Source: Methanosalsum natronophilum | GTDB lineage: Archaea; Halobacteriota; Methanosarcinia; Methanosarcinales; Methanosarcinaceae | Length of the DNA stretch: 39,280 nucleotides | Assembly: GCF_024808815.1 (NCBI RefSeq) | Contig: NZ_JANUCS010000017.1 | Location: forward strand, 1 to 39,280 | Direction: 5' to 3' | Part shown: positions 16,616 to 27,356 of the stretch, piece after piece | How positions within the stretch are numbered: position 1 is the first letter of the stretch | Layout: the number at the start of each line of letters is the position of its first letter | Translations under genes and position numbers: made by a program | The notes under the pieces: model-generated | Told to the model about the DNA's origin: nothing | The model's input: only the letters and a program-made list of their open reading frames with translations | Database searches by the model: none

Positions 16616-18187
16616 TTAAAGTTTCACCAGCTTAGCATCTAAAAGCCCTTCTATGTTCCTAATTTCTTCAAGAATTGTTTCAGGAACTTCACTATCTACA
16701 TTAAGTGCCATTATAGTAATTCCACCAATCTCGACTCTACCAACTTGCATACCTGAGATATTGATGTTATTTCTACCAAGAATAAGACAACATGGACCTA
16801 TTACATTTGGTTTGTTTATGTGATTTGAAACTATCATATATCCTTGAGGAACAAGATCAACTCTATAATTATCAATCTGTATGATTTTTGGATTGTTTCC
16901 TATAACTGAACCTGTAACTGTCTTGCTTTCCCCATCTTTAGTCAGTCTTATAGATATAGTTGAGGTGAACTCATCCTTGTTTTCTGATTTACTTTCTATA
17001 ATTTTTATCTTTCTAGAATTAGCCACATTATGAGCATTGACATAATTTACACCTGATCCAAGAACAGTTTCCAATAAACCTTTCAAAGCCGCAGTTGTAA
17101 CTGGTCTTGTATCTTTTTCTGCAATATCACCATTATATGAAACTTCAATAACTTGATGTTTACCACTAATTAACTGTCCCAACATGCTACCCATTGTTTC
17201 TGCTAAGTTAACATAAGGCTGTAAAAAAGCCATCATTTCGGGTTTGATTGATGGTATATTAATAGTATTCTTTGCAAAGCCTCCATTTAAGACAGAAATA
17301 ACCTCTTCAGCTATTGAGACAGCAACATTTACTTGTGCTTCTTCAGTTGATGCACCAAGATGTGGTGTAGTAATAACATTCTCAAAGTCCATTAGTGGTG
17401 AATCAAAAGGTGGCTCTTCAACAAATACGTCAAGTGCTGCACCGACAATTTTTTGTTCTTTTAATGCTTCTACAAGAGCATCTTCATTTATGATGCCACC
17501 ACGTGCACAATTTATTACTCTTACACTCTTTTTCATTAAGCTAAATTCATGGCTATCAATAATATTCTTAGTTTCTTTTGTAAGGGGTGTGTGTACAGTT
17601 ATAAAATCAGCTTTTTTAGCAATTTCCTGAACGGATGCTAATTCTATCCCCAACTCTTTTGCTCTGTCTTCAGAAATATATGGATCATATGCTATAATTT
17701 TCATTTCTAAGCCCTGAGCACGTGTAGCTACTTCAGTTCCAATTCGTCCCAAGCCAATGACGCCAAGTATTTTATCTGTAACTTCTACACCCATAAATTT
17801 TTTTCTTTCCCATTTTTTGGATTTTAGGGACATATGGGCCTGTGGCACATTTCTAGCTAAAGACATTAACATAGATATAGTATGTTCAGCAGCCGATATC
17901 ATATTGCCTTCAGGTGCATTAACAACAATGATACCTTTTTCAGTAGCTGCTTGAACATCAATATTATCTATACCTACACCTGCTCTGCCAATGATTTTTA
18001 GACTTTTTGCATTTTCAATTATTTTTCTAGTGACTTTAGTTCCGCTTCTTATTACAAGTGCATTAAAATCTTTAATTTTATCTGCAAGTTGATCTTCGGA
18101 AAGTCCAACCGCGATTTCAACTTCACATGCTTCTTTTAATTTTTCAACTCCTTCTTCTGACAAGGGGTCACTTACTAATACCTTCAT
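16616..18187 (-). CDS. serA: D-3-phosphoglycerate dehydrogenase
   Basis: This 523-residue enzyme oxidises 3-phosphoglycerate to phosphohydroxypyruvate, the first step of serine synthesis. The NAD-binding motif GVIGLGRIG is at about 142-150. The catalytic arginine is in NCARGGIINEDALVEAL, and the glutamate and histidine of the triad are in FVEEPPFD and TTPHLGAST. An intervening domain follows, then a C-terminal ACT domain (MIVSNHINKPNVIGPCC, ISGMQVGR) that probably binds serine. This long form is typical of methanogens. GGAG precedes the ATG. It is separated from lig by a 148-bp gap with its own AT-rich promoter region. Confidence 0.95.
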   Translation of the reverse strand: MKVLVSDPLSEEGVEKLKEACEVEIAVGLSEDQLADKIKDFNALVIRSGTKVTRKIIENAKSLKIIGRAGVGIDNIDVQAATEKGIIVVNAPEGNMISAAEHTISMLMSLARNVPQAHMSLKSKKWERKKFMGVEVTDKILGVIGLGRIGTEVATRAQGLEMKIIAYDPYISEDRAKELGIELASVQEIAKKADFITVHTPLTKETKNIIDSHEFSLMKKSVRVINCARGGIINEDALVEALKEQKIVGAALDVFVEEPPFDSPLMDFENVITTPHLGASTEEAQVNVAVSIAEEVISVLNGGFAKNTINIPSIKPEMMAFLQPYVNLAETMGSMLGQLISGKHQVIEVSYNGDIAEKDTRPVTTAALKGLLETVLGSGVNYVNAHNVANSRKIKIIESKSENKDEFTSTISIRLTKDGESKTVTGSVIGNNPKIIQIDNYRVDLVPQGYMIVSNHINKPNVIGPCCLILGRNNINISGMQVGRVEIGGITIMALNVDSEVPETILEEIRNIEGLLDAKLVKL

Positions 18188-18335
18188 TGTTATTTTCTCC
18201 AGCTCAAATAAATATCATATCAAACTTATCTATAATTATATAATATCAAGAACTTTTATTTTATTTGGATTTGTTGAATTGGCTTTATAGTAAAATAGGT
18301 ATCGGTTTTATACTTACTTCTACTTTAACTAGCAA

Positions 18336-20021
18336 TTATTTTCTTTGAGAATTGTACAAATCTTTTATTCTATCAAGTGTTTCAATTTCATCTGCGGATT
18401 TATCTGTTCTTAAGTTAACAAGTCTCGGAAATCTCAATGAATATCCCGAAGCATAGTTCTTACTCTTTTGTATCTCCTCAAATGCCACTTCAAAGACTAC
18501 TTCAGGCTTAAATTCTAAATTTCTTCCATTTTCTAATAAAATAAGACTTGAAAAAAGCTCCGTAAGTTCAGATAAATTCTCATCTGTAAGACCAGTACCT
18601 ACTCGTGCAATTGGCAAATATTCTCCACTTTTTTCATCATGACATGCTAATGTGAACGAGCCGATGAAATTCGTTCTTCGCCCATAGCCCCATTCACCTC
18701 CTATTACTACAAGATCAAGAGTCTCCATTATAGGTTTCTTTTTGAACCAGTTATTGCCTCTTTTACCTGGAGTATATGGAGAAGAAGGATTTTTAATCAT
18801 TATTCCTTCATGACCATCATCAATTGCCTCAAAATAAATCTGTTCAACTTTTTCTACATTATCAGTAACAATTTGGTCACTAACGCTTAAAGAAGAACTA
18901 TCTGTTATTATATTATGCAGAACTTTGCGACGTTCAGTGAGAGGGAGATCAACAAGTGATTTTCCGTTACAGTACATGACATCAAATATCTTAACAGTGA
19001 TTGGTATATCTCGAGTAGTCATCTCAATGTCATATTTTCTGCGCAATCTTTTTAATATTTCTTGAAATGGTTTTGGCTTTCCATCTTCATCTATCGCAAA
19101 GGTTTCAGCATCAAGAATAACGGTATCTGTAGTTACTTGGGCTTTTACATAGCTTACCACATCTGGCAAGGAATTAGTAATATTTTCAAGTTTACGGGAA
19201 AATATAGTTACATCATCAAAATTTTTGTGAATTTGTAACCGTGCCCCATCAAACTTCCACTCAATAGCTGCATTATCCATATCTTTGATAGCTTTCAAAA
19301 TGTTTGGTGCTACTTGTGCTAACATAAGTTTTATAGGTCTATCAATTTGAATGCTAAGTTCTTTGACTTCATCTATACCACCTTTTTTAGCGGCTAAAGC
19401 TACTACTCCTAAATCATTAGTTAACATGTAACCTCGCTCTATGAGTTCAGAGGGCACATTAAATGATTTAGATATAGCATTTCTTACAATACCTTCTCCT
19501 ACACCAATTCTTAATTGCTCTAAAACAAGACGAGCCAAATATTGAGCTTCTTCAGGTGTAGTTTTACTGAAAAGATACTGTAGCATTTTCAGCTTATTTT
19601 CGTGGGAACCTTTCCCATTGATTGCAGCTATTTTTTTAAATGTAGTATAAACATCATTAAGTGTTAGTTTTGATTTTAATTTATTGAACATATCAAAAGT
19701 AATTTGGCTACCAGATCTTTTGTCTATAACTTCAACTGTAGTTTTTCCAATATCACCTTTATCTCTAACTATCTTTTTTATTTCATCTACTGAAAACCCA
19801 GATGCTTTTGATAACGAAGTATAAAACAAACCTGTACCAACACCTAAGTCATAATCACTCCAATCAGGAAAAACATCTCCCATTATGAAATATATGGCAA
19901 TATGTAATTCTTCAGTATCAACCAATTTAAAAAATTCTGCGACTCTTTCAGTCATTTCAAGAGAACTACTAATATTCTCAATTTCTCTACAAACGTTTGC
20001 AAAGTCAGCGAAGGATGTCAT
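18336..20021 (-). CDS. lig: ATP-dependent DNA ligase
   Basis: This 561-residue archaeal replicative DNA ligase seals nicks using ATP. The N-terminal DNA-binding domain covers about residues 1-210. The adenylation motif I EWKFDGARLQIHK contains the catalytic lysine (about residue 251). Other nucleotidyltransferase motifs are VILDAETFA, EGIMIKNPSSPYTPGKRGNN and WFKKKP. The C-terminal OB domain carries VVIGGEWGYGRRTNFIGSF and the terminal SLRFPRLVNLRTDKSADEIE. No strong ribosome site is seen before ATG 20021, but the N terminus MTSFADFANVCREI fits the family. It lies 21 bp after hom. Confidence 0.96.
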   Translation of the reverse strand: MTSFADFANVCREIENISSSLEMTERVAEFFKLVDTEELHIAIYFIMGDVFPDWSDYDLGVGTGLFYTSLSKASGFSVDEIKKIVRDKGDIGKTTVEVIDKRSGSQITFDMFNKLKSKLTLNDVYTTFKKIAAINGKGSHENKLKMLQYLFSKTTPEEAQYLARLVLEQLRIGVGEGIVRNAISKSFNVPSELIERGYMLTNDLGVVALAAKKGGIDEVKELSIQIDRPIKLMLAQVAPNILKAIKDMDNAAIEWKFDGARLQIHKNFDDVTIFSRKLENITNSLPDVVSYVKAQVTTDTVILDAETFAIDEDGKPKPFQEILKRLRRKYDIEMTTRDIPITVKIFDVMYCNGKSLVDLPLTERRKVLHNIITDSSSLSVSDQIVTDNVEKVEQIYFEAIDDGHEGIMIKNPSSPYTPGKRGNNWFKKKPIMETLDLVVIGGEWGYGRRTNFIGSFTLACHDEKSGEYLPIARVGTGLTDENLSELTELFSSLILLENGRNLEFKPEVVFEVAFEEIQKSKNYASGYSLRFPRLVNLRTDKSADEIETLDRIKDLYNSQRK

Positions 20022-20042
20022 ATTGCTAAATCAGTCCAATTT

Positions 20043-21044
20043 TTAATTGTCATTATTACATATAGCAATGAGATCACTTAATATTGCACTCGCAGTTTCT
20101 ATTGAACCGGCACCTCTACCTGTTATAGTAACTGGACCTGCTAGATCAGTTTGAACTGAAGCAACATTCAATGTATCTCCTACAGATAAAGGATGTCCAA
20201 CAGGAACTAAACGAGGTCCTACACTAAGCTTTCCATTACGTACCTCACCTATAAGTTTGGTTACATAACCGTCATTATAAGCTAACAACATTGACTCTGG
20301 AGTGATTTTAGTTATTCCTACAGAATCAACATCTTTATATGTTGAATCCATGTCAAAAACACTATTTGCCAAGATTACTAGTTTACATGCAGCATCGATT
20401 CCTTCAACATCGTATGTAGGATCTGTTTCTGCAATACCTCTTTCTTGAGCTTCAGCTAACATTTGTTCATAAGATGCTTCTTCTTCAAGCATTCTAGTAA
20501 GAATATAGTTGCATGTACCATTGAGGATACCCTGTATACTCAAAATATCATTTCCAGCTAAAACACCTTTAATCAAATTGATTATAGGCATTGCTCCACC
20601 CACAGTTGCTTCAAATTTAAACTTACATCCGGATAAATTTGCAGTATCAACAAGATATTTATATTTAAGAGCAAGAGGACCTTTATTTGAAGTAATTACA
20701 TGTCTACCATTTTCAAACGATGCAAGCATGTTTTCTAACCCTACACCACCATCTTCAATATTTGTGGGAGTTGTTTCTATAACAACATCATGCTCAATTT
20801 CGTTAATTATTTCAACGCCTGTTTTTTGGACATTTGCTACAGTTCCTTTTTGCCTTTTCTGTTCAAGTGCAGAATTAAGGTCGATACCGTTTTGATTTAT
20901 GAACGAACCCTTTGAATCAGAAATTGCAATCACTTTAATGTCTAAGCCCATTTTGGTTAGATAATCTTGTTTTTTCATAAGAACTTCTGCTACACCTTGT
21001 CCTACTGACCCAAATCCAATAATTGAAATACGTACTTGTTTCAT
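20043..21044 (-). CDS. hom: Homoserine dehydrogenase
   Basis: This 333-residue enzyme reduces aspartate semialdehyde to homoserine for threonine and methionine synthesis. It begins [19 protein letters not shown] (NAD(P)-binding). The substrate region includes [14 protein letters not shown] with the catalytic lysine, followed by [33 protein letters not shown] and [23 protein letters not shown] 21044 is chosen over the in-frame start at 21086 because GAGTGAT precedes it and the earlier start would overlap the ACT gene. It has no regulatory ACT domain of its own; the separate ACT protein encoded 13 bp upstream probably supplies that function. Confidence 0.95.
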   Translation of the reverse strand: MKQVRISIIGFGSVGQGVAEVLMKKQDYLTKMGLDIKVIAISDSKGSFINQNGIDLNSALEQKRQKGTVANVQKTGVEIINEIEHDVVIETTPTNIEDGGVGLENMLASFENGRHVITSNKGPLALKYKYLVDTANLSGCKFKFEATVGGAMPIINLIKGVLAGNDILSIQGILNGTCNYILTRMLEEEASYEQMLAEAQERGIAETDPTYDVEGIDAACKLVILANSVFDMDSTYKDVDSVGITKITPESMLLAYNDGYVTKLIGEVRNGKLSVGPRLVPVGHPLSVGDTLNVASVQTDLAGPVTITGRGAGSIETASAILSDLIAICNNDN

Positions 21045-21057
21045 GAAATCACTCTCA

Positions 21058-21564
21058 TTAAATAAACTGAGTTTCAATAGGCTCAATGACTAAAAGGTCT
21101 TTTTTATTTGCTACATTCTTAAGTAATGAAAGAGCTTCATTTAACTCTTTCTTACCAGTTGCATCAATCTTTAAAAAAGCAGACGATGGTTGGTTTACAC
21201 GCGGCATGGATAAAGTTAAGCCAACCACTTCAGCAAATCCAGTAGAATCAATTTTATCAATTGTATCTTGAATATTAGTGTGGACAATGTGACCTATTAT
21301 TATAACTGCACAATGTTCAAGAAACCTTTCTTCTCCAACTCTTACTACACTTACACCACTATCTTCCAGTCTACTAATCAAATTATCAAGTTTTTCTGAA
21401 TCAATCTCAAAAACTATCTGTACTGGAATTGTGCCACGTGGTGTATGTTTCTCATGATGATGGACTACAGAAATTAAGTTACCCTTTAGATCGGAGATTG
21501 GCTGTAAGGCTAGCAGTAGCTGTCCTGGAATGTCTTTTAGTTCAAGGTCCATTGAAACTCGCAT
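21058..21564 (-). CDS. ACT-domain amino-acid-binding regulatory protein
   Basis: This 168-residue protein consists of two ACT-like modules. The first is about residues 5-85 ([20 protein letters not shown], then the [14 protein letters not shown] loop); the second is about 85-168 ([31 protein letters not shown]). Such proteins are typically encoded next to homoserine dehydrogenase in methanogens and probably sense an amino acid such as threonine. It lies immediately upstream of hom and very likely shares its message. GAGGG precedes the ATG. Confidence 0.85.
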   Translation of the reverse strand: MRVSMDLELKDIPGQLLLALQPISDLKGNLISVVHHHEKHTPRGTIPVQIVFEIDSEKLDNLISRLEDSGVSVVRVGEERFLEHCAVIIIGHIVHTNIQDTIDKIDSTGFAEVVGLTLSMPRVNQPSSAFLKIDATGKKELNEALSLLKNVANKKDLLVIEPIETQFI

Positions 21565-21836
21565 ATATACCCTCTTTTGATTTGATAAATGTTCGACATT
21601 TATATGTGATTTTAGTTATTCTATTGTTATATTGATTAAAGATATGTTATTTAAGTATGTATCATAAAACTAACTTATGGAATACGCAGAATATAAGATT
21701 TTACAATAGCTTAATATAGTTATTTTTATAAAAAATTATAAATATAAACTGCTGTATAATAAGTAACCATTAAATAGAGTAATTAATAATATAGGAACAA
21801 AACTTATTGATATGGTTCTAAATAAAAGTGATTAAT
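21565..21836. promoter_or_regulatory. Divergent promoter region, ACT/hom (minus) and htpX (plus)
   Basis: This 272-bp AT-rich gap holds promoters for both directions. On the plus strand TTTTTATAAAAAATTATAAA (about 21723-21742) is the clearest TATA cluster. AAAGTGATTA just before 21837 serves as the htpX ribosome site. No hairpin or RNA gene was recognised. Confidence 0.4.
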
Positions 21837-22682
21837 ATGAGTAACGCTATCAGGACTACTTTATTGTTGGCAACTTTAACTGGATTGCTGGTTTTAGTTG
21901 GTGCGGTTGTAGGTGGACAAGGTGGAATGATTATTGCATTTATCTTTGCTATTATCATGAATTTTGGCACTTATTGGTATAGTGACAAAATTGTACTTAA
22001 AATGTATAAGGCACAGGAAGTCACGGAGGCTGAACAGCCACAACTATATAATACAGTACGTAAGCTTGCGGACAGAGCTAACATGCCAATGCCACGAGTT
22101 TATATAGTTCACACTTCTATGCCAAACGCATTTGCAACTGGTAGAAACCCCGAAAATGCCGCAGTTGCTGCAACAACAGCCTTAATGAATCTATTAGACA
22201 CAGAAGAACTTGAAGGAGTACTTGCACATGAACTAGCTCATGTAAAAAACAGAGATACATTAATTAGTGCCATTGCTGCTACAATAGCCGGTGTTATTAC
22301 CTTAATTGCTACTTGGCTTCGATGGAGTGCGATTTTTGGTGGACTTGGAGGTAGAGATAATCAAGGAAGTATAATTAGCTTTATTGCTTTAGCTGTAATA
22401 GCACCGCTTGCTGCAACAATTATTCAACTAGCTATTTCAAGGTCAAGAGAATTTGCAGCAGATGCCGAAGGTGCACGGATTTCTCAGAAACCTTGGGCTT
22501 TAGCAAATGCTTTACATAAGCTGGAACGTGGTGTGGGACATCAGCCACAACGAGAGAACATAAATGAAGGTACAGCACATATGTTCATCGTAAATCCATT
22601 CAAAAAAGGTGCACTAACAGCTTTATTTAGGACTCACCCACACACTGAAGAAAGGATTAGACGATTAAAAGAAATGAAATAA
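21837..22682 (+). CDS. htpX: HtpX-family membrane zinc metalloprotease
   Basis: This 281-residue integral membrane protease takes part in membrane protein quality control. Two N-terminal transmembrane helices span residues about 8-46 ([19 protein letters not shown], then [14 protein letters not shown]). The zinc motif [10 protein letters not shown] starts at 131, with two more hydrophobic segments following. The third ligand is in [11 protein letters not shown]. The start is ATG 21837, preceded by AAAGTGAT; the in-frame GTG at 21828 is part of that ribosome site. It ends in a T-rich stretch (22728-22737) that may terminate transcription. Confidence 0.94.
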   Translation: MSNAIRTTLLLATLTGLLVLVGAVVGGQGGMIIAFIFAIIMNFGTYWYSDKIVLKMYKAQEVTEAEQPQLYNTVRKLADRANMPMPRVYIVHTSMPNAFATGRNPENAAVAATTALMNLLDTEELEGVLAHELAHVKNRDTLISAIAATIAGVITLIATWLRWSAIFGGLGGRDNQGSIISFIALAVIAPLAATIIQLAISRSREFAADAEGARISQKPWALANALHKLERGVGHQPQRENINEGTAHMFIVNPFKKGALTALFRTHPHTEERIRRLKEMK

Positions 22683-22850
22683 TCGTTTAAATTATCTTTC
22701 TTAAAAGTAATCACATACTTTAAATCTTTTTTTTATTCATTTAGTATATAAAGTTTAATAGTTAAACAACAAAGTAATGATTAACTTGATGGCTAAGATA
22801 AAACTTTAGATAAATGTGAATTTTACTCATTTCACTTTGGAGATACTTTT

Positions 22851-23498
22851 ATGACAGAACAATTAGTAGGAAGGATAATAAAAGCAAATAGTATAAGTGA
22901 TGCATGGTATCGTGGTTTGAATATTATATGGAAACACGGCACTAAAATTACTGATGAAAGGGGAACTGAAATAAAAGAATTTCTTAACCTTATGATTGTG
23001 ATAAAAGACCCTTATACTAATCAAATACCAGCGGATATATCGTGGAATACTGAAAGACTAGAAGAATATGCAAAGCAACTTATATCTGGAGACAATTTAC
23101 AAGATTTTGAATATACTTATGGACAACGTCTTAGAAACTGGAACGATGAAATTGATCAAATACAATATGTAATCGACAAGTTAAAAAATAACAGCAATAC
23201 TCGTAGAGCTACAGCAGTTACATGGATACCCTCAATTGATACTAAAGTTGATGAAGTACCATGTATGATAATCGATGATTTAAAGATTAGAAATGGTCGT
23301 GTTAATTTAACTACTCTATTTAGAAGCCATGATTTTGCAGGCGCCTATCCTGCTAATTTATATGGCCTCTCAAAATTACTAGAATACATTGCTGACAGGG
23401 TTGGCTTAAAACCTGGGAAAATAACTACAGTTAGCGTTTCTGCACATATATATAATCATGATTGGGATAAAATCGAACAAATTGTTGAAGGTGTATAA
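22851..23498 (+). CDS. thyA: Methanogen-type thymidylate synthase
   Basis: This 215-residue protein is the short thymidylate synthase of methanogens, which methylates dUMP to dTMP using a reduced pterin (tetrahydromethanopterin or tetrahydrosarcinapterin derivative). Visible features are the arginine pair in NTRRATAVTW (about 116-125), the nucleophile Cys138 in VPCMIID, and the dUMP-binding RSHDFAGAYPANLYGLSKLL. It is much shorter than bacterial ThyA, as expected. The ATG has GGAGAT upstream. TAGTATATAAAG near 22743 is a candidate TATA box. It is followed 3 bp later by aroA. Confidence 0.9.
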   Translation: MTEQLVGRIIKANSISDAWYRGLNIIWKHGTKITDERGTEIKEFLNLMIVIKDPYTNQIPADISWNTERLEEYAKQLISGDNLQDFEYTYGQRLRNWNDEIDQIQYVIDKLKNNSNTRRATAVTWIPSIDTKVDEVPCMIIDDLKIRNGRVNLTTLFRSHDFAGAYPANLYGLSKLLEYIADRVGLKPGKITTVSVSAHIYNHDWDKIEQIVEGV

Positions 23499-23501
23499 AT
23501 A

Positions 23502-24776
23502 ATGGAAGTGCATATTGAAAAATCGAATATCCAGGGTGAAGTATATGCACCTTCTTCTAAGAGCTACACACATCGGGCATTAACAATTGGCTTATTATCA
23601 AATAATACTACTATTTATAGACCATTATTATCAAATGATACTAAATCTACAATATATGCATGTAAAATGTTTGGTGCTGATATCAAAATTGATGATCACA
23701 AAATAGTTATTAAAGGAGTAAATGGTGCTCCAAAAATTCCTGATGATGTAATAAATATAGGAAATTCGGGGACTACTCTAAGATTTATGACATCTATTTC
23801 TAGCCTAACAGATGGGATTACAGTACTCACGGGTGACGAATCTATCAGAGCAAGACCTAATGACCCTTTATTAAAAGCCCTAAGCACTTTAGGCGTGCAA
23901 GCATTTTCTACAAGAAATAATGGATGTGCTCCTTTAGTAATAAAAAGTGGGTTTAAAGGTGGTCATGTTGAGATAAATGGGTCTATTAGCTCACAGTTCA
24001 TTTCATCTTTGTTATTAACTTGTCCTTTACAAACAGAAGATGTTACTATTAATGTAAATGGAAAGCTCAAATCAAAACCTTATGTTGATATTACATTACA
24101 GTTAATTGAAAAATCAGGTGTACATATTATAAATGATAATTATTCTAGATTCTGCATAAAGGCGGGTCAAATTTATAATTTAAATGAATATACAGTTCCG
24201 GGTGATTTTTCTTCTGCTTCTTATATCCTTGCAGCTGCAGCTATTTTAGGTAATGGTGTTACTGTTAGGAACCTATATCCTTCGAGTCAAGGCGATATGT
24301 ATATTCTAGATATTTTGAAGAAAATGGGTGCTGATGTCCAGTGGAATAAGTCAAAAGGAGATGTGGCTGTACGACCAAGTAACTTAAAGGGAATCACTAT
24401 TGATGTAAGTAGTACTCCTGACCTTGTACCTACAATAGCAGTCTTAGCCGCTGTAGCTGATGGTAAAACTATCATAACTAATGCAGAACATGTGAGATAT
24501 AAAGAAACTGATAGGTTACATGCAATGAACATTGAACTAAGTAAGATGGGAATAAATGTAGTCGAGAAAAAAGATGAACTTATTATCATGGGAGGTAAGC
24601 TTAAAAGCGCAAGCCTTGATGGCTGGCATGACCATCGTATAGTCATGGCACTCACAATCGCAGGACTTGTCGCAGGTAATACTACAATTACAAAAGCTGA
24701 ATCTGTATCAATATCATATCCAAATTTCTTTGATGATTTGAGAGATTTAGGTGCACTTATTCAGAATATTTACTAA
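23502..24776 (+). CDS. aroA: EPSP synthase (3-phosphoshikimate 1-carboxyvinyltransferase)
   Basis: This 424-residue shikimate-pathway enzyme transfers enolpyruvyl from PEP to shikimate 3-phosphate. Signatures are PSSKSYTHRAL near the N terminus, INIGNSGTTLRFMTS (about 84-98), SISSQFISSLLLTCPLQ, and RYKETDRLHAMNIELSKMG with DGWHDHRIVMALTIAGL in the C-terminal half. The length is normal. GGTG precedes the ATG and the gene is nearly contiguous with thyA, so the two form one unit. Its 3' end faces mcrA. Confidence 0.95.
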   Translation: MEVHIEKSNIQGEVYAPSSKSYTHRALTIGLLSNNTTIYRPLLSNDTKSTIYACKMFGADIKIDDHKIVIKGVNGAPKIPDDVINIGNSGTTLRFMTSISSLTDGITVLTGDESIRARPNDPLLKALSTLGVQAFSTRNNGCAPLVIKSGFKGGHVEINGSISSQFISSLLLTCPLQTEDVTINVNGKLKSKPYVDITLQLIEKSGVHIINDNYSRFCIKAGQIYNLNEYTVPGDFSSASYILAAAAILGNGVTVRNLYPSSQGDMYILDILKKMGADVQWNKSKGDVAVRPSNLKGITIDVSSTPDLVPTIAVLAAVADGKTIITNAEHVRYKETDRLHAMNIELSKMGINVVEKKDELIIMGGKLKSASLDGWHDHRIVMALTIAGLVAGNTTITKAESVSISYPNFFDDLRDLGALIQNIY

Positions 24777-24783
24777 AATACTA

Positions 24784-24834
24784 TTTTTTTTAAAAAAAGA
24801 TGTAATGAAAGAGCTAACTATACAGTTAAACTCT
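24784..24834. terminator. Bidirectional terminator between aroA and the mcr operon
   Basis: The 79-bp gap between convergent aroA and mcrA holds a T8 run (24784-24791) followed directly by A7 (24792-24798), which provides a U-tract in either direction. Next to it is an imperfect hairpin, arms 24810-24819 and 24824-24834 with a 4-nt loop. On the minus strand the order is hairpin then T7, a good mcr operon terminator; on the plus strand T8 alone can end aroA. Confidence 0.65.
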
Positions 24835-24855
24835 CTCCTTAATTCAACAATTGAT

Positions 24856-26574
24856 TTATTTTGCAGGTATGATAAGAGACCTTTCACCGGCTGGTGAGAA
24901 TTCTCTAATTGCTCCACGACCAAATTCTTTTCTTGGCTGTGTGAAGTCAAATGGTAATAAATCATCTGCAAAGCAAATCTTTAGCAGTGGGTTTAATGCG
25001 AATGCATCGCCACGTCCAGCATGTGCAGCTGAAGTGATTGCAGCATATCCACCTTGGTGACCTACGTTCATTGCATAGTTTGGATAGTTAGGTCCACGTA
25101 GTTCAACTGGTGCACCTTCATCAGATTGATATGAAAATACGTTAGTTGCACCACATTGATCTTGTAGATCGTACCCAAAGAAACCTAGACGACCATGTGC
25201 TTCTTTATGCAAATACATAGAGAGATACCATGCTGAAAGACCTGCATTACCATGTCCTGTTGCAATTGCAGTTGCTGCACCAGCTGCAGCTGACATGACG
25301 GTTGCTCTTTGTGAGCCACCAAAGTGGTCCTCAAGTGCAGTTGGGTATTTTTCATAGTTCTCTAGACCATAGATTGTTGATTCTGTACCGATATCTTTAA
25401 TCACATCAATTGTTGGTTTAATTTTGTTGTCAGTACCGGTGTTTGCTGCACCATCGTATTTATCGTTGATGTAATCAATGTCATAGTATAGGTTATCATC
25501 AAGTATGTTGTTTGTATATGCTGCAGTTGCATATTGTGTGAAACCTACACCACCAGACATGTAAGATCCTAACCAGATTTGGTCGTAAAGCATACATCCA
25601 GCACCTACAACTTCTAATGCAATGTTTGCAGGGTCTTCAGGTGTGATTCTGCTTGTTTGTACTATGTCTGATAAGTGACCAAAGGTTAGACCTCCAGGTT
25701 CATTTGGTGCACGCGCACGTCTTGCTGGTAGCATGTCACCCATTGAAACCACTGCTGCGTGTTTTGCAGCATATGATAAATCAGCCACAGCTGCTTCACC
25801 AGCACACATATTGTATGCGGAAATGAAAGACATACCAACTTGCATTGCAATCCATCTGCTAGTTTGACCACCATCAGTTGTTCTGCTTACTACAGTTGGA
25901 ATATGGGCAGCCTGCCATGTGGTTTTACCAATAGATTCCTTTAGTTGTTCAGCTTGTTCTTCAGGGAATTCTTTGTTGATGTCTATAAGGAATTGATCAT
26001 CAATTTCATCTGCGAGGTCATCGTCTCCTGTGAACACTTTGACGTAACAATCGTCTACAAGTGCTGGATGGGTTTCTACCATATATTCCTGAACTACTGC
26101 TCCGCCTGGTAATGCATGATTCAATACTTCTAGATAGTGGTTGATGGTCTCAGGTGTTACTTCAATACCCAACCTTTTCTCTAGTGTCTCGTGAGCCATA
26201 TCTAGACCAACGACACAGGTTCTTCTGATGTCATCCCACATTTGCTGCATTGCTGCATTGTTGACATAGTGAAGATCATCAGGTTCAACCATTATATCGG
26301 TGCCTGATACAAATGATGGAGTGATTGCCCTTTGACCTAAAGGAATACCACCACAATGCATCATTGGATTATAACCAACAAGTCCTCTCTCTTTAGCAAT
26401 CTTTTGTCCTGCTTCTTTCATTTCACGTTTTCTTGGATCTTGGTCAACACCAAGTCTGTGATATTTGTTTGCTTTGTCGGTGATTGAACCGCCGTCTTGC
26501 TTGTTGTCACCGAATTCTTTAGTAAATTTGATTTCAAGCTGCTTTTTGAATTTTCTTTCTCTATCAGTTGTCAT
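24856..26574 (-). CDS. mcrA: Methyl-coenzyme M reductase subunit alpha
   Basis: This 572-residue catalytic subunit binds coenzyme F430 and releases methane from methyl-coenzyme M and coenzyme B. The mcrA signature [15 protein letters not shown] is at 341-355. Modified residues known in other Mcr enzymes have counterparts here: the methylhistidine site His272 (KHAAVV), the 5-methylarginine motif LPARRARAP with Arg285/286, thioglycine Gly467 (GFFGYDL) and S-methylcysteine Cys474 (QDQCGATN). The nickel-ligand region GRTDGG-like [10 protein letters not shown] is present. The arginine is the expected target of the Mmp10 encoded nearby. A strong GAGGTGAT precedes the ATG, and mcrA is the last gene of the operon. 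Confidence 0.99.
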   Translation of the reverse strand: MTTDRERKFKKQLEIKFTKEFGDNKQDGGSITDKANKYHRLGVDQDPRKREMKEAGQKIAKERGLVGYNPMMHCGGIPLGQRAITPSFVSGTDIMVEPDDLHYVNNAAMQQMWDDIRRTCVVGLDMAHETLEKRLGIEVTPETINHYLEVLNHALPGGAVVQEYMVETHPALVDDCYVKVFTGDDDLADEIDDQFLIDINKEFPEEQAEQLKESIGKTTWQAAHIPTVVSRTTDGGQTSRWIAMQVGMSFISAYNMCAGEAAVADLSYAAKHAAVVSMGDMLPARRARAPNEPGGLTFGHLSDIVQTSRITPEDPANIALEVVGAGCMLYDQIWLGSYMSGGVGFTQYATAAYTNNILDDNLYYDIDYINDKYDGAANTGTDNKIKPTIDVIKDIGTESTIYGLENYEKYPTALEDHFGGSQRATVMSAAAGAATAIATGHGNAGLSAWYLSMYLHKEAHGRLGFFGYDLQDQCGATNVFSYQSDEGAPVELRGPNYPNYAMNVGHQGGYAAITSAAHAGRGDAFALNPLLKICFADDLLPFDFTQPRKEFGRGAIREFSPAGERSLIIPAK

Positions 26575-26585
26575 TTTGTATCACC

Positions 26586-27344
26586 TCAGTCATTGTATAC
26601 TTTTGGTTGGAAACCATATTCAGTTCTTGTTTCCCATACTCTGTGCACCCATTCAACAGCCTCATCATCATCTCTGAAAGCTACATTGTCTACACGGTAA
26701 ATGGTTGTTCTCTTAGCGGCTTCTTCTTCAGACATTGGTTTTCCAAGATCTACTTTTTTGTCAAGTGGTCTGCCTACTTGATCTTTGTCCATGATGATTG
26801 TACCGTTTTCGAGTCTCCTTCTGTCAAGCATGTCAAACATCACACCATCTTCTTGAAGACGTAATGAGTGACCGTGGACTGTAGCACCTCTTAAACCTGA
26901 GAGTGCAGGACAGCTGATTTCAGTTTCTAATGATTCTTTTGCTAGTTTTTCCATATCTCTCTCACGAGCTTCTACAACTTGTCTTCCTGAGAGCGTACCT
27001 GGATCAACACCCCTAAATTTTATTGCAGCATAGTATGCTCTAAAATATGGTGTTGCTGGAGCATTGTACATAGAGTCTGCAAACTGGACGTATCTAACAC
27101 GGTCCCCAGCTTTAGCTCCTTCTGTTGGTTCGACGAGTTCTCTTATTGAACACTCTGGTTCACCCATTTCAGCTAATGGTGGGTGTGTGCTTGGGTAATC
27201 ACTACCTGGTGCACGATGTCCTAGAACTAATGTCAGGTCTTCATCTGAAATTTCTCTAAGCTTTTCAAGATTTCCTGACATATGCTTTCTTCTATTTTCA
27301 GCAATTATTGTGTTTCCTGGATAAAATTGTGGTTCATATGCCAT
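26586..27344 (-). CDS. mcrG: Methyl-coenzyme M reductase subunit gamma
   Basis: This 252-residue subunit is the gamma chain of the (alpha-beta-gamma)2 reductase. Conserved parts are YEPQFYPGNTIIAENRRKHM, LVLGHRAPGSDYPSTHPPLA, VQFADSMYNAPATPYFRAY and RGVDPGTLSGRQVVEARERD. The start is ATG 27344, preceded by AAGGAGTG; the frame is open three codons further. It sits 12 bp after mcrC and 11 bp before mcrA. Confidence 0.98.
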   Translation of the reverse strand: MAYEPQFYPGNTIIAENRRKHMSGNLEKLREISDEDLTLVLGHRAPGSDYPSTHPPLAEMGEPECSIRELVEPTEGAKAGDRVRYVQFADSMYNAPATPYFRAYYAAIKFRGVDPGTLSGRQVVEARERDMEKLAKESLETEISCPALSGLRGATVHGHSLRLQEDGVMFDMLDRRRLENGTIIMDKDQVGRPLDKKVDLGKPMSEEEAAKRTTIYRVDNVAFRDDDEAVEWVHRVWETRTEYGFQPKVYND

Positions 27345-27356
27345 ATTTAGCACTCC